From: Datnioides undecimradiatus | Lineage: Eukaryota > Chordata > Actinopteri > Lobotiformes > Datnioididae | Length of the DNA stretch: 64,000 nt | Assembly (NCBI GenBank): GCA_008933995.1 | Contig: WARS01000090.1 | Location: 505,501 to 569,500, forward strand | Direction: 5' to 3' | Shown: positions 13,055 to 26,400 of the stretch, one piece after another | How positions within the stretch are numbered: position 1 is the stretch's first letter | How the letters are laid out: each line of letters opens with the position of its first letter | Made by a program: the position numbers and the translations under genes | The notes under the pieces: generated by a model | What the model saw: only the letters and a program-made list of their open reading frames with translations | What the model was told of the DNA's origin: nothing | Databases searched by the model: none

Positions 13055-14187
13055 GAGTTTAATCCAACCTCGCTAGCTTATTACCTGGCAGGCTTGTTTT
13101 CTTAGTCATTGTGTTGAAGTATCTTACTTTGGGGGAAACCATGCTCCGTAACTCACCTGCCTCCCCCCCTCCCTCCCTCTGCCCCTCCCCCTCTTACTCC
13201 AGGTTCAAAATGAAGTGTCAAAATAAAAACAAAAACAAGAAAGAAAAGATAAACGAGTCGTGTGAACCGGGATCGCCGTGTTTTCTCTTCATGTGCCGGA
13301 GGAAAAAAAAAAAAAAAGACGAGCTAACCGTAGGAAGGGCAGCGCTGAGTCGTGTATCGTTGTAAGATGTAATTGTTCTGTCTGCGCATCCCAAAGATCT
13401 GATTGGCCAGTAGACATCACCAGAGAACGTGCTTCAAACAAACAAACAAACAAAGACCCTTTTTTGATTTCACCTGAACCATCATGTTACCCCCCCTCCC
13501 CGTTCACTCTCCGGGTTGCGTCTCGGGACCGACCGGAGCAGGTTTTGCCTTCCTCCAGATCAGACGGTTCATCCATAAATGCCTTACAATCGAAGTGGAA
13601 CAAAGGCAATCGAGGCGGGGGGTCGACGCTCGCCGGCATTCGGGGGGGGGGGGAATTAAAAAAAAGGTGTTTCATTTTTCTACTCGGATCAAATAAAAAA
13701 CAGAAAATCGTTGCCTTTGTCTTGTGCAGGAAGTCTTACACTCACTTTTGCCCTTTCAGTAACTATTTTTTAATATCAAATGCTTAATTGTTGCAATATT
13801 TGTCAATTGAAAGTCTAGGAACTCGTATTTGTTTCTTTTCTCTATCAAACCTTCTGTTTACTAATTAACTGCCATGTCCAAAATGTGATGATTATTATTA
13901 TTTTTTTCTTTTTTGTTTTTATTTTTGTTTTTTTTGTTTAGTTTCTTTTTTCTTTTTTTTTTTTAACTTCGCTTCAAACTGGACTTCCAACGTCTGCGAT
14001 ATTTTGTATGCCTTTTTATTTGATGTCCGTAACTTAAGACTTGGATACTTGATGATTTTATGTATTTGAAAAAAAAAAAAAAAATGTGTACTATTATTAT
14101 TAGGTTGGCTATTTATACTATCAATGGATGTGTGATTTAGTACCGTGAGCGACAAAGTTGTACCTGTTCACCAACTTGTGAGAGTAC

Positions 14188-14193
14188 ATTAAA
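14188..14193 (+). terminator. ptp4a1: Poly(A) signal ATTAAA of PTP4A1
   Basis: ATTAAA followed by GT/T-containing sequence. It is the last plausible signal before the intergenic region. Confidence 0.5.
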
Positions 14194-14212
14194 TGATACA
14201 CTGAAAAAAGAG

Positions 14213-16820
14213 TCGACGAGTCGCTGGTTTTCATTGATTATGAGCTGTTAATCTCATCATTTTCGGTTAAAACGGTTTTATTTTAAGTTGCTTCCTGTAG
14301 CAGAGGTTCAAACTTCATTGTAGACTGAAAACATCTCAACTCAAAGGCCCCTTGCCAGCCTTTTCCAGAGCTTTCAACCACTGCTAACTGTTCTGAATGT
14401 CTATATTCAGTTTTTTTGGTAAAAGCCAATATAAAAATATTAAAAACCAAAGTAATAAGTGGTAATTCAGACAAAGTGTGCAAAATAAATAAGTAAAGTG
14501 TAAAATAAGTTTTTTCCACACTAAACAAATTCTAATTTTGAGATTAGGACAGAAATAAAGTTGTTTCTCGTCTTATTCGAGTTTATTCTCGTGTGCCCCG
14601 CTCTCCAAATGACAAGCCACCGGATTAAAACCTCCCAGCAGACGGTGTGAATCACTCTGCTGCGCGACTTTCACCTCTAACCGCCCTGCAGAAGCATCCG
14701 GGAAACCCCGTTCTGAGGCAAACAGCCGGCTCTGAGGTTTTAAACTGTGCGTCGAGGCTGAATCGACGAGTTTAATTCAACAAACCGGCGGCTCGTGTAA
14801 AATAAGGCGGGCGGAGCAGCTCAGAGTCCGGGCTCCTCCTGAAACTGAACCGCTGAATGAGCAGCGGCTCTGAGTGACGGCCACGCTGCCCCCTGGCGGT
14901 CAGCTCAACACCTGCAGCCTCCGGCGTTTCCACCTCCTCCTCCTCCTCCTGGTGGAAAGTAACGAAGTACATTTACTCAAGTGCTGTACTTAACTACAAC
15001 TTCAAGGTGGTTTTACTTAACTTCCTCTATTTTCACCTGCATTTCAGAGCCAAGCATCGCACTTTTTACTCTGCTACAGTTACTCGATTACTGAAGTTAC
15101 ACTGCACGTTCAAGTTACTGATACCAAACGGCTCAATGCGTAAATGCTGATGTTATATTATGGATAAGATTAGATGAGTCCCACTGTAGCAGGCAGTATG
15201 ATCAACTAATTTAAATATGAATACATAAATAATTATAATATAATATAATACACATTGTGCATAATGAGGAGTTGTTTTTATTATTATACCTTATATTTGA
15301 TGCTAATGCTCCTGCTACAGTAACATCTTAAATGCAGGACCGGTGGTACTTGTCCTTGAGTAATAGATCTGAGTGCTTCATCCATCAGTGTGATAAAGCC
15401 TGCAGCTGCCTCTGCAGCGGTGAGCTGACAGGACGCTGAAGATCACTTAAATCGGACTTAAAACGTTGAATTAGATGAAGTCATTCACCTCCGACCTGAC
15501 ACGAGGTTCCTCCCTGAAATCAATCAACGAGCGGCTTAATTTAAAAACACTTTATGAGCTAATTAGGGGAAAAAAACTGTGTCTTAACCTTTAATTATTG
15601 CAGGCGACAGTTGTTAACTGTTAGCATATTCCCTTAATCTGTAATAAGATTAATAATCAGGTTCATCCATGCTAAACAATAACTAATGCAGTCCCTCTGT
15701 CTCCAGCACTGCATCTGCAATGAAACACACGAGTTCGACACCTTCAGTCTAATCAATCACGTGATTACCTGCAGAGTCAAGACACACCAGTCTCCTCTAA
15801 CACCAGAGAGATGCTGCAGTTCAATACGAGTAAATGTAAAATAACATTTCAGATCTTTATTTGACAGGTTAGGGTTCACATGCTTAATGACCAGCTAATA
15901 TACTGCCGATTAATCCTTATCACCCCTGCTGCAAGATGACTAAGCATTTTATATCCATTAGTTTACTTTGTCGTATCTATTAGAATCTGATTTATTCAGA
16001 TTTATTAGGATCTAACTGTGCGCAGACTGAGATATTATTTGCTGTTGGTTTAAACTGATTTTACTGGAAACAAGTGTGACTCAGAGGGGTTTTCCGGACT
16101 TCACTGGGAACTTTTGACACTTGGGTGGCACGAAAATCGTCAGGTTTGAAGACAAAAAGGCGACTCCTGGCGCATTTCTCTCACGTCGGGTTTGGTTTGT
16201 AGGAAGAGGAGCATTAAAGGGGAACTTTAAAGGCACCTGTTTCAGCCCGAACACTATTTTAACCGTGTTTTGGCGTCTGAATGACTGCTGGAGATGCTGA
16301 AAGTGGTCCGGTATTGAGCGAGCTGTTGCCTAGGAAACGGTCTACGATGTAAACATATGGGGCAGCTGCATCCTGTCAATACACAGCCATTAAAAGTGTT
16401 TGTTTTTGTCTCTGGTTGACTCAGATGGTCGTTGAAATTGTGCGTCAACATGGTGAAACAGAGGCTGCGCGTGAGAGTTGCTGTGTTGCAGGAAGTCGTC
16501 TGTGGGGACGTACGAGAGCCAAAGTATTCAGCCACAGTCGTCTTCCTGCAGCACAGCAACTCTCACAGCCACGCACAGCCTCTGTTTCACCATGTGGACG
16601 ATCAATCTGAGTCAACCAGAGACCAAAACACTACATGATGGGGTACAGTTGCCCTCTACTGTACATTTCAGCCTGTTTCCTGGCTCTACAGCTCACTCAA
16701 CATTGGGCCAATTTCAGATGTTATCTTATCTTTAATAGGATTTTGTTTACTTTGATCCCGCTCCTGGTTGTTTTTTGGGTTTTTTGTCCATACAAAACAT
16801 GCAAAGGGGGTTATCAAAAT
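14213..16820. other. Spacer between PTP4A1 and COL9A1 3' ends
   Basis: No gene is supported. It holds a CpG-richer patch at 14590-14960, a CTC-triplet run near 14935-14952, AT-rich sequence around 15190-15310, and the inverted repeat listed separately. An RFX-like half-site pair, GTTGCCTAGGAAAC, is at 16325-16338. Confidence 0.5.
16395..16632. repeat. 238-bp foldback inverted repeat
   Basis: The two arms, about 16395-16504 and 16532-16632, are imperfect reverse complements around a loop of about 27 bp. Matched blocks include TCTCTGGTTGACTCAGAT near the outer ends, CATGGTGAAACAGAGGCTG in the middle and GCAGGAAG near the loop. The outermost bases are AGTGTTT and AAACACT. No convincing target-site duplication flanks it. 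It could be a foldback MITE or any other long hairpin, and no transposase is encoded. Confidence 0.8.
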
Positions 16821-16823
16821 GTG

Positions 16824-17469
16824 TTTATTTCCTCCTTTGTACAACTCGCAGGTGTCTCTTTCAACCTTGATATAATAAATAAGAAGTTCATAATAAAACT
16901 GCCAGAGAGGTTTTCACACGTCGCCGCCCTCCAGTCACAGAAACAGCAGTCGTCATGACAGAGAGCATCAAAACACAACCTGCAGATGGGGGAGAAGGGT
17001 CAGGGTCGCAGGGAGCTGGGGGCGGGTGGGGGTTAAGCGGATAAACAACAAAGATACTCACAAACAAGCTGTACGTCATCCAGCTGTATAATTTTGCGTA
17101 TTGACACATTTACATAAACACAGAGACACGTTCAGACTTTGCCTCCTTGTTGCCTGGACAGAGACGGGGCTGCGCACACTCAGCGACTTCTTACTTTCTC
17201 CAGTTTTACAGAGATCAGAGATGGCACGACTGAGGTAAGGCTTTTCTGGTTTTTTTGGTAAATGTTTCGAAAGGTGAGGCGTGCTGTTCGGCGTCCACCC
17301 CCGTGTCACTTTACAACCACAAAGGCGGCTTCAGGAGAACAAAATGACTTTCCGAATGAGAGGACCAGGGTTTAAAAAAAACAAAAAGACAAAAGCGGAC
17401 AGATCAGATTTTCCCACGGACTTCTGGTTTTTCTCCTCCAGTCTCTCAGTTTTCCGCCGCGGCCCCTCT
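16824..17469 (-). other. col9a1: COL9A1 3' untranslated region with poly(A) signal
   Basis: On the minus strand an AATAAA lies at 16829-16824, about 640 nt past the COL9A1 stop codon, making it the likely end of the transcript. The stretch contains no other gene. Confidence 0.55.
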
Positions 17470-20400
17470 TCACATCTCGGTGGGGCCCTTCATGCCGGAG
17501 TCCTTCGCGGAGACCGGTGACGCCACCATGGGCAGGACGCACTGTGACGACTCGCAGTAGCCGTTCAGACCGGGGGGACCGGGGGGCCCGGGAACGCCGG
17601 GTATACCGGAAACACCGCGGGGTCCTCGCTCTCCGTCACGGCCGTCTTTGCCGTAAGCCGGTCGACCGGGATCACCTGGAATTACACAAGGATGCTTCAG
17701 GACTCTGCAGAGGCTAAACTAAAATACCACTCCTGACCCTAAACACAAAATTAAACTTCCTATTTCCTGCAATAGTTCAAAAACTTCCTGAGCAGCTTTT
17801 CTATCTGATCATCAATGAAATGATCAATTGTATTGGTTTTAAAGTCAGACAAAGAGGGCCACACCTCAGACAAGGGCCTAAAATTGCTGTTTGACATCAT
17901 TTAACACGTCACCTAATGCAGGAAAAAGGCCTGTCCTGAGGGATTTTATCAGTTTTCCACTCCGGATCTCTTCATCCTAACTACACGTGTTCAGGCTCTT
18001 CTGTGTGTTATTCTGTGTTATCACTTCCATCCACTGAGTCTTGCTCAGAGCTCTTTGTGTGATAACCTACTCTTCCTCTTCCTCCCTAACCTGGAATATC
18101 CCACATTCACCAGCGGCACAAACTCATAAATTCAACCCAGGAAGCTGATCCATCATCTGTTTGAGTTTAAAACAATGGCTGTCGTCTTGTTTAGTTGATC
18201 TTTGACCTGACGTTTCCTGATTGAAATCAACCTTTAGACAACTTGTCGAGCCACAGGTCTGCACAGCTACCTTTGATTGTGCCAAACTGAACATTTGTCT
18301 TCGTTTGATGAATAAATAAAGTTTCATTTTTAATAAAAAATGTTGTCTTTTGTTTGATATCAGTACCAAAACTCAATTATCATATCAGAACTATATCAAA
18401 AACTGATAAGATGAAGCTTTGCCTTGCTTTGTGCTGACTGTATGGCTGTGATGAAGCTGGATTTTCAGTTTTATTTAATTTCATTTCATGTATTGGTTTA
18501 ATCTAGGTTTGATTTTTAGGTTATTTTGTTTGTTTTTTCTGAAAAAGTAACACAAAAAGGAGAAAACCAGGGGAATTTTGATTTATTATTTATATTTTGA
18601 ACTGTAAACATATTGATGTGATAAAGACGGTTTGTTATAATGAAAATACACCAGTTATCCCCTAAATGATGAACAATCCAACAATGTTTTCTACCTGGAG
18701 TCGATCATGTTGCTGGCTTCTTTGTCACATTATAACATTAAAAAGACTAAAAATCCACTTTTATTCATAATTTTTTTGAAAATGCTGCAGAGCTTTGCAG
18801 TCATACGCCCGTCTGGAGGGTAAAACATAAATATCTTTCAGTGCTGTTAATTGAATAAAGGCCTGCCGTCCTATTCAGATGCACCAAAGTCAGAAATCGA
18901 GGACGTTCGTTCTAAAATCAGACTCCTGAGTCACACTGAGTCACTCACCGGGCAGACCGGGGACACCTGGCTCTCCTTTGGGTCCTCTCAGTGTGGGTCC
19001 TCTGTCCCCTTTGTCACCCTGGTCACCTGCACAGAGGAAACATAACCATCACCGGGAGGATACGCGTGATTAAAGTTACCATATTTAGACAGAGACGCCG
19101 CTCCTTCGTTAACATGAACCTGAATCGGTCTCAGAGGGAGGAGGCGGCTTGCTGCGGGATATTAGTCTAATTTAGGACCATGAGATGAAAACCGAAGAAT
19201 CACATCAGCTCCCGACCAGGAGAACTGCTCTTACACCTGAGGATTCATTCGTTTAAAGATGCAGATGTTCACAAGATCACATTTGCACTACGTTTTTATG
19301 TTGTTGTTGTTTAATTAAACACTTTATCTTTGAATAATTAACATAAAATAACACCTGCAGGTGTTTCTCGCTGCGCTGGACTCAGTCAGGTGGTTTTCAG
19401 TGTTGGGGAGTTGCTGAGCTACACCTGTAGTTTCATTTCAGTGTGCTGCAGCTCATGTTTGCAAAGTATTTTTTGTACCATCTTAAACATCTGCTCATCG
19501 ATCACGTTTCCAATCCCACAACGTCACATGTTCAAATGATCTGAATCTCACCTTTGAGTCCTTTACGACCCATTAGTCCAGGAGGACCCTTCAGACCAGG
19601 CAGTCCTCGGGATCCGCTGTGTCCGGGGAAGCCGTTCTCTCCGGAAGGGCCTGGGGGTCCAGGGGGGCCCGGGGGGCCGGGCAGCCCAGCGATGCCTGAC
19701 TCAGGCCTGCTCAGGCTGGCTGCTAGCTGGGCCAGCTGCTCTGTGACACAGGAGGACAGTGTGTGTATTAATGGGTAAAACAGTTACAGCCTCGTTAACC
19801 AGTACTCAGACAAACAGTAAAAATACTCAATTACAAGTAAAAGTATGTAAGTAAAGAATGAAAGTATGAAAAGTGAAGAACATATGATTTGAAAATGGAG
19901 TTCACACAGTGTGTCTGACAGATGTTTAAACAGGAGCTAATGACTACTAATAATCAATAAACCAATCATTTTCATAATGAACTGATCTGCTGTTATTGTC
20001 TTGATTGATCTGATTCATTGTTTAATTTGTAAAACACAAGACAAAAGTGAGAAACGGCATCCGAGCCTCGAAATGATTCAGTTTACTGACGTTTAAGACG
20101 AGGAACAAGAGCAAATCTGCACATGAGACGCTAACACCATTAAAATAATTCATAAAATGATTATTTAAATTATTTTTTTTAAATAAAATAGTTTATTATG
20201 TTTTAATAACTGACTTATTAATAATTTCTGGTTAAAGTTAAACATTTGTACACTGTTTGGTAGTTTATTCATTCTTTTTTTTACAATTACTCATCATTTA
20301 AAAAGTCTTTCATATGATATCGATGTCAAATCTTAATTTCTGAAGTAACTACAAACTAGAAACTTAAGCTTTAAGGAATAAAATGTTCGTATTATAAATA

Positions 20401-23400
20401 TATTACATGTTGTTCTTTATATTTAGCATCAAAATATGGAATATTTCTCCTTTGATAGTATCGCAATACTTGTTTCAGTCACTTTATTTGCATCTTTCAC
20501 TGGTAGTTTAGCGTCTAAATAAGCAAATATTACATTTTATGTTTGAACAATTAAAGATAAACAGAGATTAAAGGATTGAAAAGCATCTGAGTGGTGAAAA
20601 GGTGACGACAAACACTTACCTTGCATTACCCTCATGCAGACTTGTTTGATGTGTGTGTCAGTTGGCGATTTCCCCTGAACAAACACAGATTATAGACATG
20701 ACGATGAGCCCCGAGGTGTCGCCTCAGCAGAGCAAAACATGTTTAATCCCCCCAGAAAACTGATTCTTAATCGAAAAACTGATTAAAAGTTGAAATAAAG
20801 TCCTTTTTAACGCTTTTAAATAAGCAGCTCTGAACTGCATCAGATCAGTCTGAGGATGAAAACAAACTCACCGCTGGTCCCTGTGGCCCCGGCAGGCCTG
20901 GCACCCCCATGTCGCCCTGCATGCCGCGTGGTCCCGGCTGACCCTCCTTGCCCTCTTTTCCCTGCTGCCCTCGGGCGCCCTCAGGTCCTTTGCTTCCCGT
21001 CTCTCCCGGTGGGCCTGTCTGCAAATCAACAGACATTCACGTTTAGATGCAGACTGGTAACTTTAGCCTGAGCGTATCTCTAATGAACGTTGCATTCTGT
21101 AGTTTAAACACCAAATGTCGCTGACGTCCTGTCCTGTCGTTGCACTTCTGAGTTCAAACACAAGAGGTCGCTGCATTTCGAACAACTTAATAAACCTGCA
21201 GAGATTCTCAGTCAATGACAGCACCTATCCCAGTTGAGAGGAGATTAAGAGGCCTGTTCAGAGTCTAGTATTACTGGAGAATGCCAGCGCGATGGGGTAC
21301 AACCCTATTTATTTAAATATTTTATTGATTATGGTAAATATAAGATATTTCAATACACACTCCCTACCACTTGGTGGCGATAAAGCACCAATTTGTGGTT
21401 TGCCAGCAGCCAATAAGCCTCCCAGAGGAAGAATTTACCTGGTTCAATTAAATATGGTGGAACCAAGAAGGCAGAGGACAGCAGGTGAGTGCAGGGAAAC
21501 TCATAAACGTTGGGAAAATCAGGCATTTTTAGCAGAATTCGGGGGGAAATGTGTTTGCTTTCATTGTCAAGGGAATTTTCTATGACACTTGGAGTTTTCT
21601 GGTCTGGAAAAACTGATTTTCTTGCAATGTAACTGGTTGAAAACCGCACAAATGCAATTGAAATCTTACTTCTTTGCTTAGATTAGATCATGGAGCAGCG
21701 AGGTCAGCACATGTGCACTCTCAGAAAACAATTTAAACACCTTATATGGATCATTCAGTTGAGTGAAGTGTGTTATGGTGCTTTTAACGTACCGATCCTT
21801 TTTCGCCTGGTTCTCCTTGATCACCCTGCAAAGGAAAAGATATGTTAATGACTGTGTGTCTGCAGAGCGCTGCATCTGAGGTCTGTAGAGATCGACTGTT
21901 CAGACACATGGATCATCTCATAGTTCTTCCGTATCCTGATAATCTGACGAGGTTTCACTCCATATTCCTCCATGTGGCAGCAGGTGCAGGTCTTTCACTC
22001 ACCAAGTCTCCCCTCTCTCCTGGGGTTCCCTCAGCACCTGGAGATCCCTAAAATAAAGACACGCGACAGATTTTTGGCACTTTTCTGGCTCCAACTCAAC
22101 ACAAATCATCTCAGAGAGTCAGTTTTTAATAGCAGCTGGATTATTACAACACTTGAGACATACCTGCTCTCCCTTTGGACCATCGAGACCAACACCACCC
22201 TGAGAAACAAAGAACATAATTAATATATCATTGTCTGGAACTATTTATCACTAATATCATTAAATTAAATGTATTTTTGTTGGTTTTGGACTCTTGTTTC
22301 ATAATTTTAGTCCGGTTTTGTTCAACATGATTGAAGTTTTACTTTCAGAGATGAGCCCTGAAGTCTTGCTCACTTGGATTTGACCATTTTTGGCTCCTCA
22401 CATTGACCTTAACATTTACAGTGGCTAATATCTTGTGAGTTTCCTTGTTTAATTTAAGTTTTTGGGGGGTCACTTGAGGTAAAAACAGGATGTGAAGATG
22501 AACTTCTTGCTTATTTTAGACTTCCAGCTGTCGGAGAGCAACTTTAGCATAAAACTTGTGTTTGCGTCCACCTGATGAATTGAAGTCCAGTAATCCCTCA
22601 CTTTTAGCTGTTTTTTGTTTAAATCAGGTAAAAACTCATATGTTTAGCTGCTAAATGCCTCATTATCTTCACCTGCTGGTTGCTAACCTTGTCGACCTGC
22701 AGTGTGGTGCCGAGCAGGTCATATTCAGGTCGGTTTTCTGGAGCTTTTTCAACACAAAACAGCTGAAAATGATGCTCTGAGAGCAGCAAGAGCACAAGCA
22801 GATCCTTTGACGTTGTGACATTGTCACTGAACACACTGTGCTCTCAATAAGAACTCCTGTCAGCTAATCAATGTATAGATTTCCTCAACAATAACCTGAG
22901 AAAACTGTATTGAGCTACTAATATTGATCATATTACTGATCTTCATTCATTTCTGCATTGGCACACATTAAAACTAATTCATTCAATTGCTGTTAATATT
23001 TTACAATTTACAGTCACTAAATCACAAACTTGGTCATAAGCAGGTCCCTGTTGTTAATTATCATCCAAATCCAATCAGCCTGGTCTAATTTCTACATTAG
23101 GACGGTTCAATCCTCAAATTCATCTCTTGAAGATAACATTTTATAAAATTCACTACATGTTCTTGCAGGTTATTGGCTGATTCGTCCATGAAATCAGATC
23201 TTGCGTGATCGACATGTCCTGTTATCTTTGTACCGCCTTTTCAATGTGACAGATGCTTTTGATGTCACAGCTACACCCAGATTCAACTCTATGTATTTTG
23301 AATAAGCAAAAATAACAACACATCGACATGGGCCTTAAACAAGACTGTTTTCATATGCAAAAGCATTTTTAGGGTCTCTCTTTCTCGTTTGCACTCGTTT

Positions 23401-26400
23401 GACTTTGCTGTTAAAGTGTTTCATCATCACGTCTCAGTTTGGGTCCTTTACCCTGTCGCCTTTCTGGCCACGATAACCAGCAGGACCAGGAAGTCCAGGA
23501 AGGCCTGGATCCCCTTTGCCCCCCTGTTAAGACACACAAACACACACACACAAAGATAAATATACAAAATATACACACGCACATGCGCACACTCAGAATC
23601 ATAACACAAGACCGACTGTGTGAAGCTTTTACAGGTTACCTCCCCCACCACCACATCCACAGAAAAAATGAAAACATCTCCAGCTTCACATCATCTGAAT
23701 GGTGAGTGTGGAAGCTCACACACAAACCACCCAACCATCCACCCTGCCCCGAATGTTTCTGGGTGTGTATGGGTGCTGATTGTGGTGTACAGTGAGGCGA
23801 CGGGTTTTAGCATTCCTGGGGAACAGAGAGCTCTTTCAGGGCTTCTCGGCTTCTTTTCCTGCCCTGAATCTCCCCTGAGCTGCAGAAAAAATAAAAAAAA
23901 ACAACCCACGGGTGTTCGGATTTCTGTAACAAGAGGCCATTCATGCCCGCTCGCTGGCAGATTAGAGACTTAACCACAGGGACAGTGGTTCATTACGACC
24001 TGATACACTTTAATAAAAACATGGCGCAAAGGTTTCAGTTCCCAGATTCATGGTTTATCTCCGTGAATGATCCCCGTGTTGAATAATACGTTCAGGATAG
24101 TGGATAGTGTTTATGAACACCGATTGCTTTCTTTGTATTTCTAAGCCCTGATCTGGACTCGAGGTCTGCAGCGGTGCAGAGCGGGCCAGAGTCGAGCACA
24201 AAGGCTCAGCTGGGACTTGAGCCCAGAAGTGTCAATCACAAACAGAAGGGGTTATTAGATTTTACATAAGGTCGACCTGATTAAACTTAATCAAAATGTG
24301 TTTTTCTCCAGTTTTTCATTTAACCCATGGTCTCACTTTCATCCGTATCTTCACCCAAGACAGCAGTTACCACAATCCTGTTGTTTACTTCTCAGGTTTA
24401 ATGACTTTTCTGAAACTAAGAACAGATTTGTGCTTTTGACAACTAATAACACCTCAGTAATAATAATATTGCCTTCACAGTCAGGATCCAGGTTATTTGC
24501 CATGCAACAATTATCATTTACTAAAACCTCTTATTAAGTATATCATATAAATGATGTTTGATAGAAGAGTTGAAAATTCCTTATCAATAGCAATGGTTTT
24601 TACTTTTTAAATGTAGAAAATGAATTGTTTCCAGCCCCAGTATTTACCACCAATGTACCTTTATATGGTAGTACAGCAAATAAATGATGCTTGTCTTGAT
24701 TTCATTAACTTTAGAAGGTATCATTACTTGACATAAAACACAATTTGATACACTAATCTTAATTACACGTTGCTAAACTAATATTTGGAGTACCACAGGG
24801 CTCCGTGCTGGGGCCACACCTCTTGTGATCAGATTAGAAGATTAGGGTCAAAACTATTATTTTTCTTTACTTGTTCAAATATTATGCAGAAGTCAAGCAA
24901 ATCCAAGGATGTACTGATATACCTATATATATATGTATATATGGGATATACGGGTATACCCAAGATACTTCTGTCACCTCCACCTGAACAGCTGTTATTC
25001 CTGGATGACTTGGTGATTTAAACTGTCTCTCAGGTCTTACCCTGGGTCCTGGTAATCCAGCAGGCCCATCATGCCCTCGCTGTCCACGTTCACCCTAAAA
25101 AATAAAAAATAAAAATTGATTAAGTCTCAATATAAAACCAAAAAGATGCCTAAATGTATCAAACCCCAAATGGAGAGGAGTATTTTAAATCCAAAACCAC
25201 TCGTGAGTTTCAGTTTCTGACCTAAGACTCAGACTGATGGCTATGGATTTTGTGAAAGTATTGCAATTGAAATTATTTTGTAAGCAGCTTTGCCACATTA
25301 AATAGTATGTGTCTGGAATAGTATGTGTCTTTTGTGACCATCACCTAATAGTTTTTATGTCACACTGGGTCTTCTAGCCCAGCTTTGGCAAGCTTTAATT
25401 TCTGGACAGTTTGAGGCATCAGACTTCATCTTGTGGTGTAAAATCTCCAAACACGCATGATGGGAACAGTGAACTGTGCTGCGGACTGTGCATGTCCCAG
25501 CTAGTGTTCAGAACAAGTGATGATGACAATGGGGCTGTACTCTTGTGGATCCATCAGCTCAAGTCAGTTTTAGTTTGGATTTTGGAAACATGAGCTACAA
25601 TATTCCCTTTAAAATGACATAGAGCTGTGTGAAGTATGCATACAATAGGGGCATGCTACATCATCAAAGCATTTCATCTTGAACTCTAACCCTCTTGCTC
25701 ATGCATCCATCACAGTCAATGGCATGAAATTTGAAATAAAAAGGAAAAGTGTGCAAACTTGAAACCATCATTCTTCTGTCAGTGAGCTGGTTGGGTATTA
25801 GGAGCAATTCTGGACATTCAGATTTGCCTTGGATGCTTCTGGAAAGCTGCAGGGGCTTAGTCTCTGCCCCTTTTTCCCATCCCAAGTCCTGCCTAACTAT
25901 GTGTCCTATGTCAGGGACAAGTAGTGTATCCTGCAGGTTTAAGTGAAACGTAGAGGTGGCTGACTCACGGGTCCTCCTCTGGGTCCGGGAGGTCCAACCT
26001 CTCCTTGCTCTCCACGCTCGCCCTGGAAACACATAAGACATTGATTAACTATCAGAGCTTCAGCAAACAAACAGTTTTTAACATGTTCTATAAGTGACTG
26101 AATTGAGTGAATTGGTGTTTGGTTGGTTGTTAATATGAATACATGCAATGGATTTCAGCTTGATTTTAACTTACTTGTTTCCCTGAAGACCCCATTAACC
26201 CAACAACACCTGGATCACCTGTGACACCCTGGTGACAGTAAGAATACAGTTTATTATAATCTAGAATAGGCCATCATTTTATAATCTGCTGCAGATGTTC
26301 AAATCATACCTTTGGACCACTGACTCCTTTCTGGCCATAAGCGCCTGGTAAACCCTACATGGAGAAAATCAACATCTGAGCTCAAAAGGGCAAATCTCAC

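Larger units (their letters stand above)
12974..14212 (+). other. ptp4a1: PTP4A1 3' untranslated region
   Basis: About 1.2 kb after the stop. It starts with a 60-bp CA repeat and then holds C-rich, A-rich and T-rich homopolymer tracts, including a 10-G run near 13640. The best terminal poly(A) signal is ATTAAA at 14188-14193, and AATAAA-like sites near 13692 could give a shorter form. The 3' end is inferred, not observed. Confidence 0.6.
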
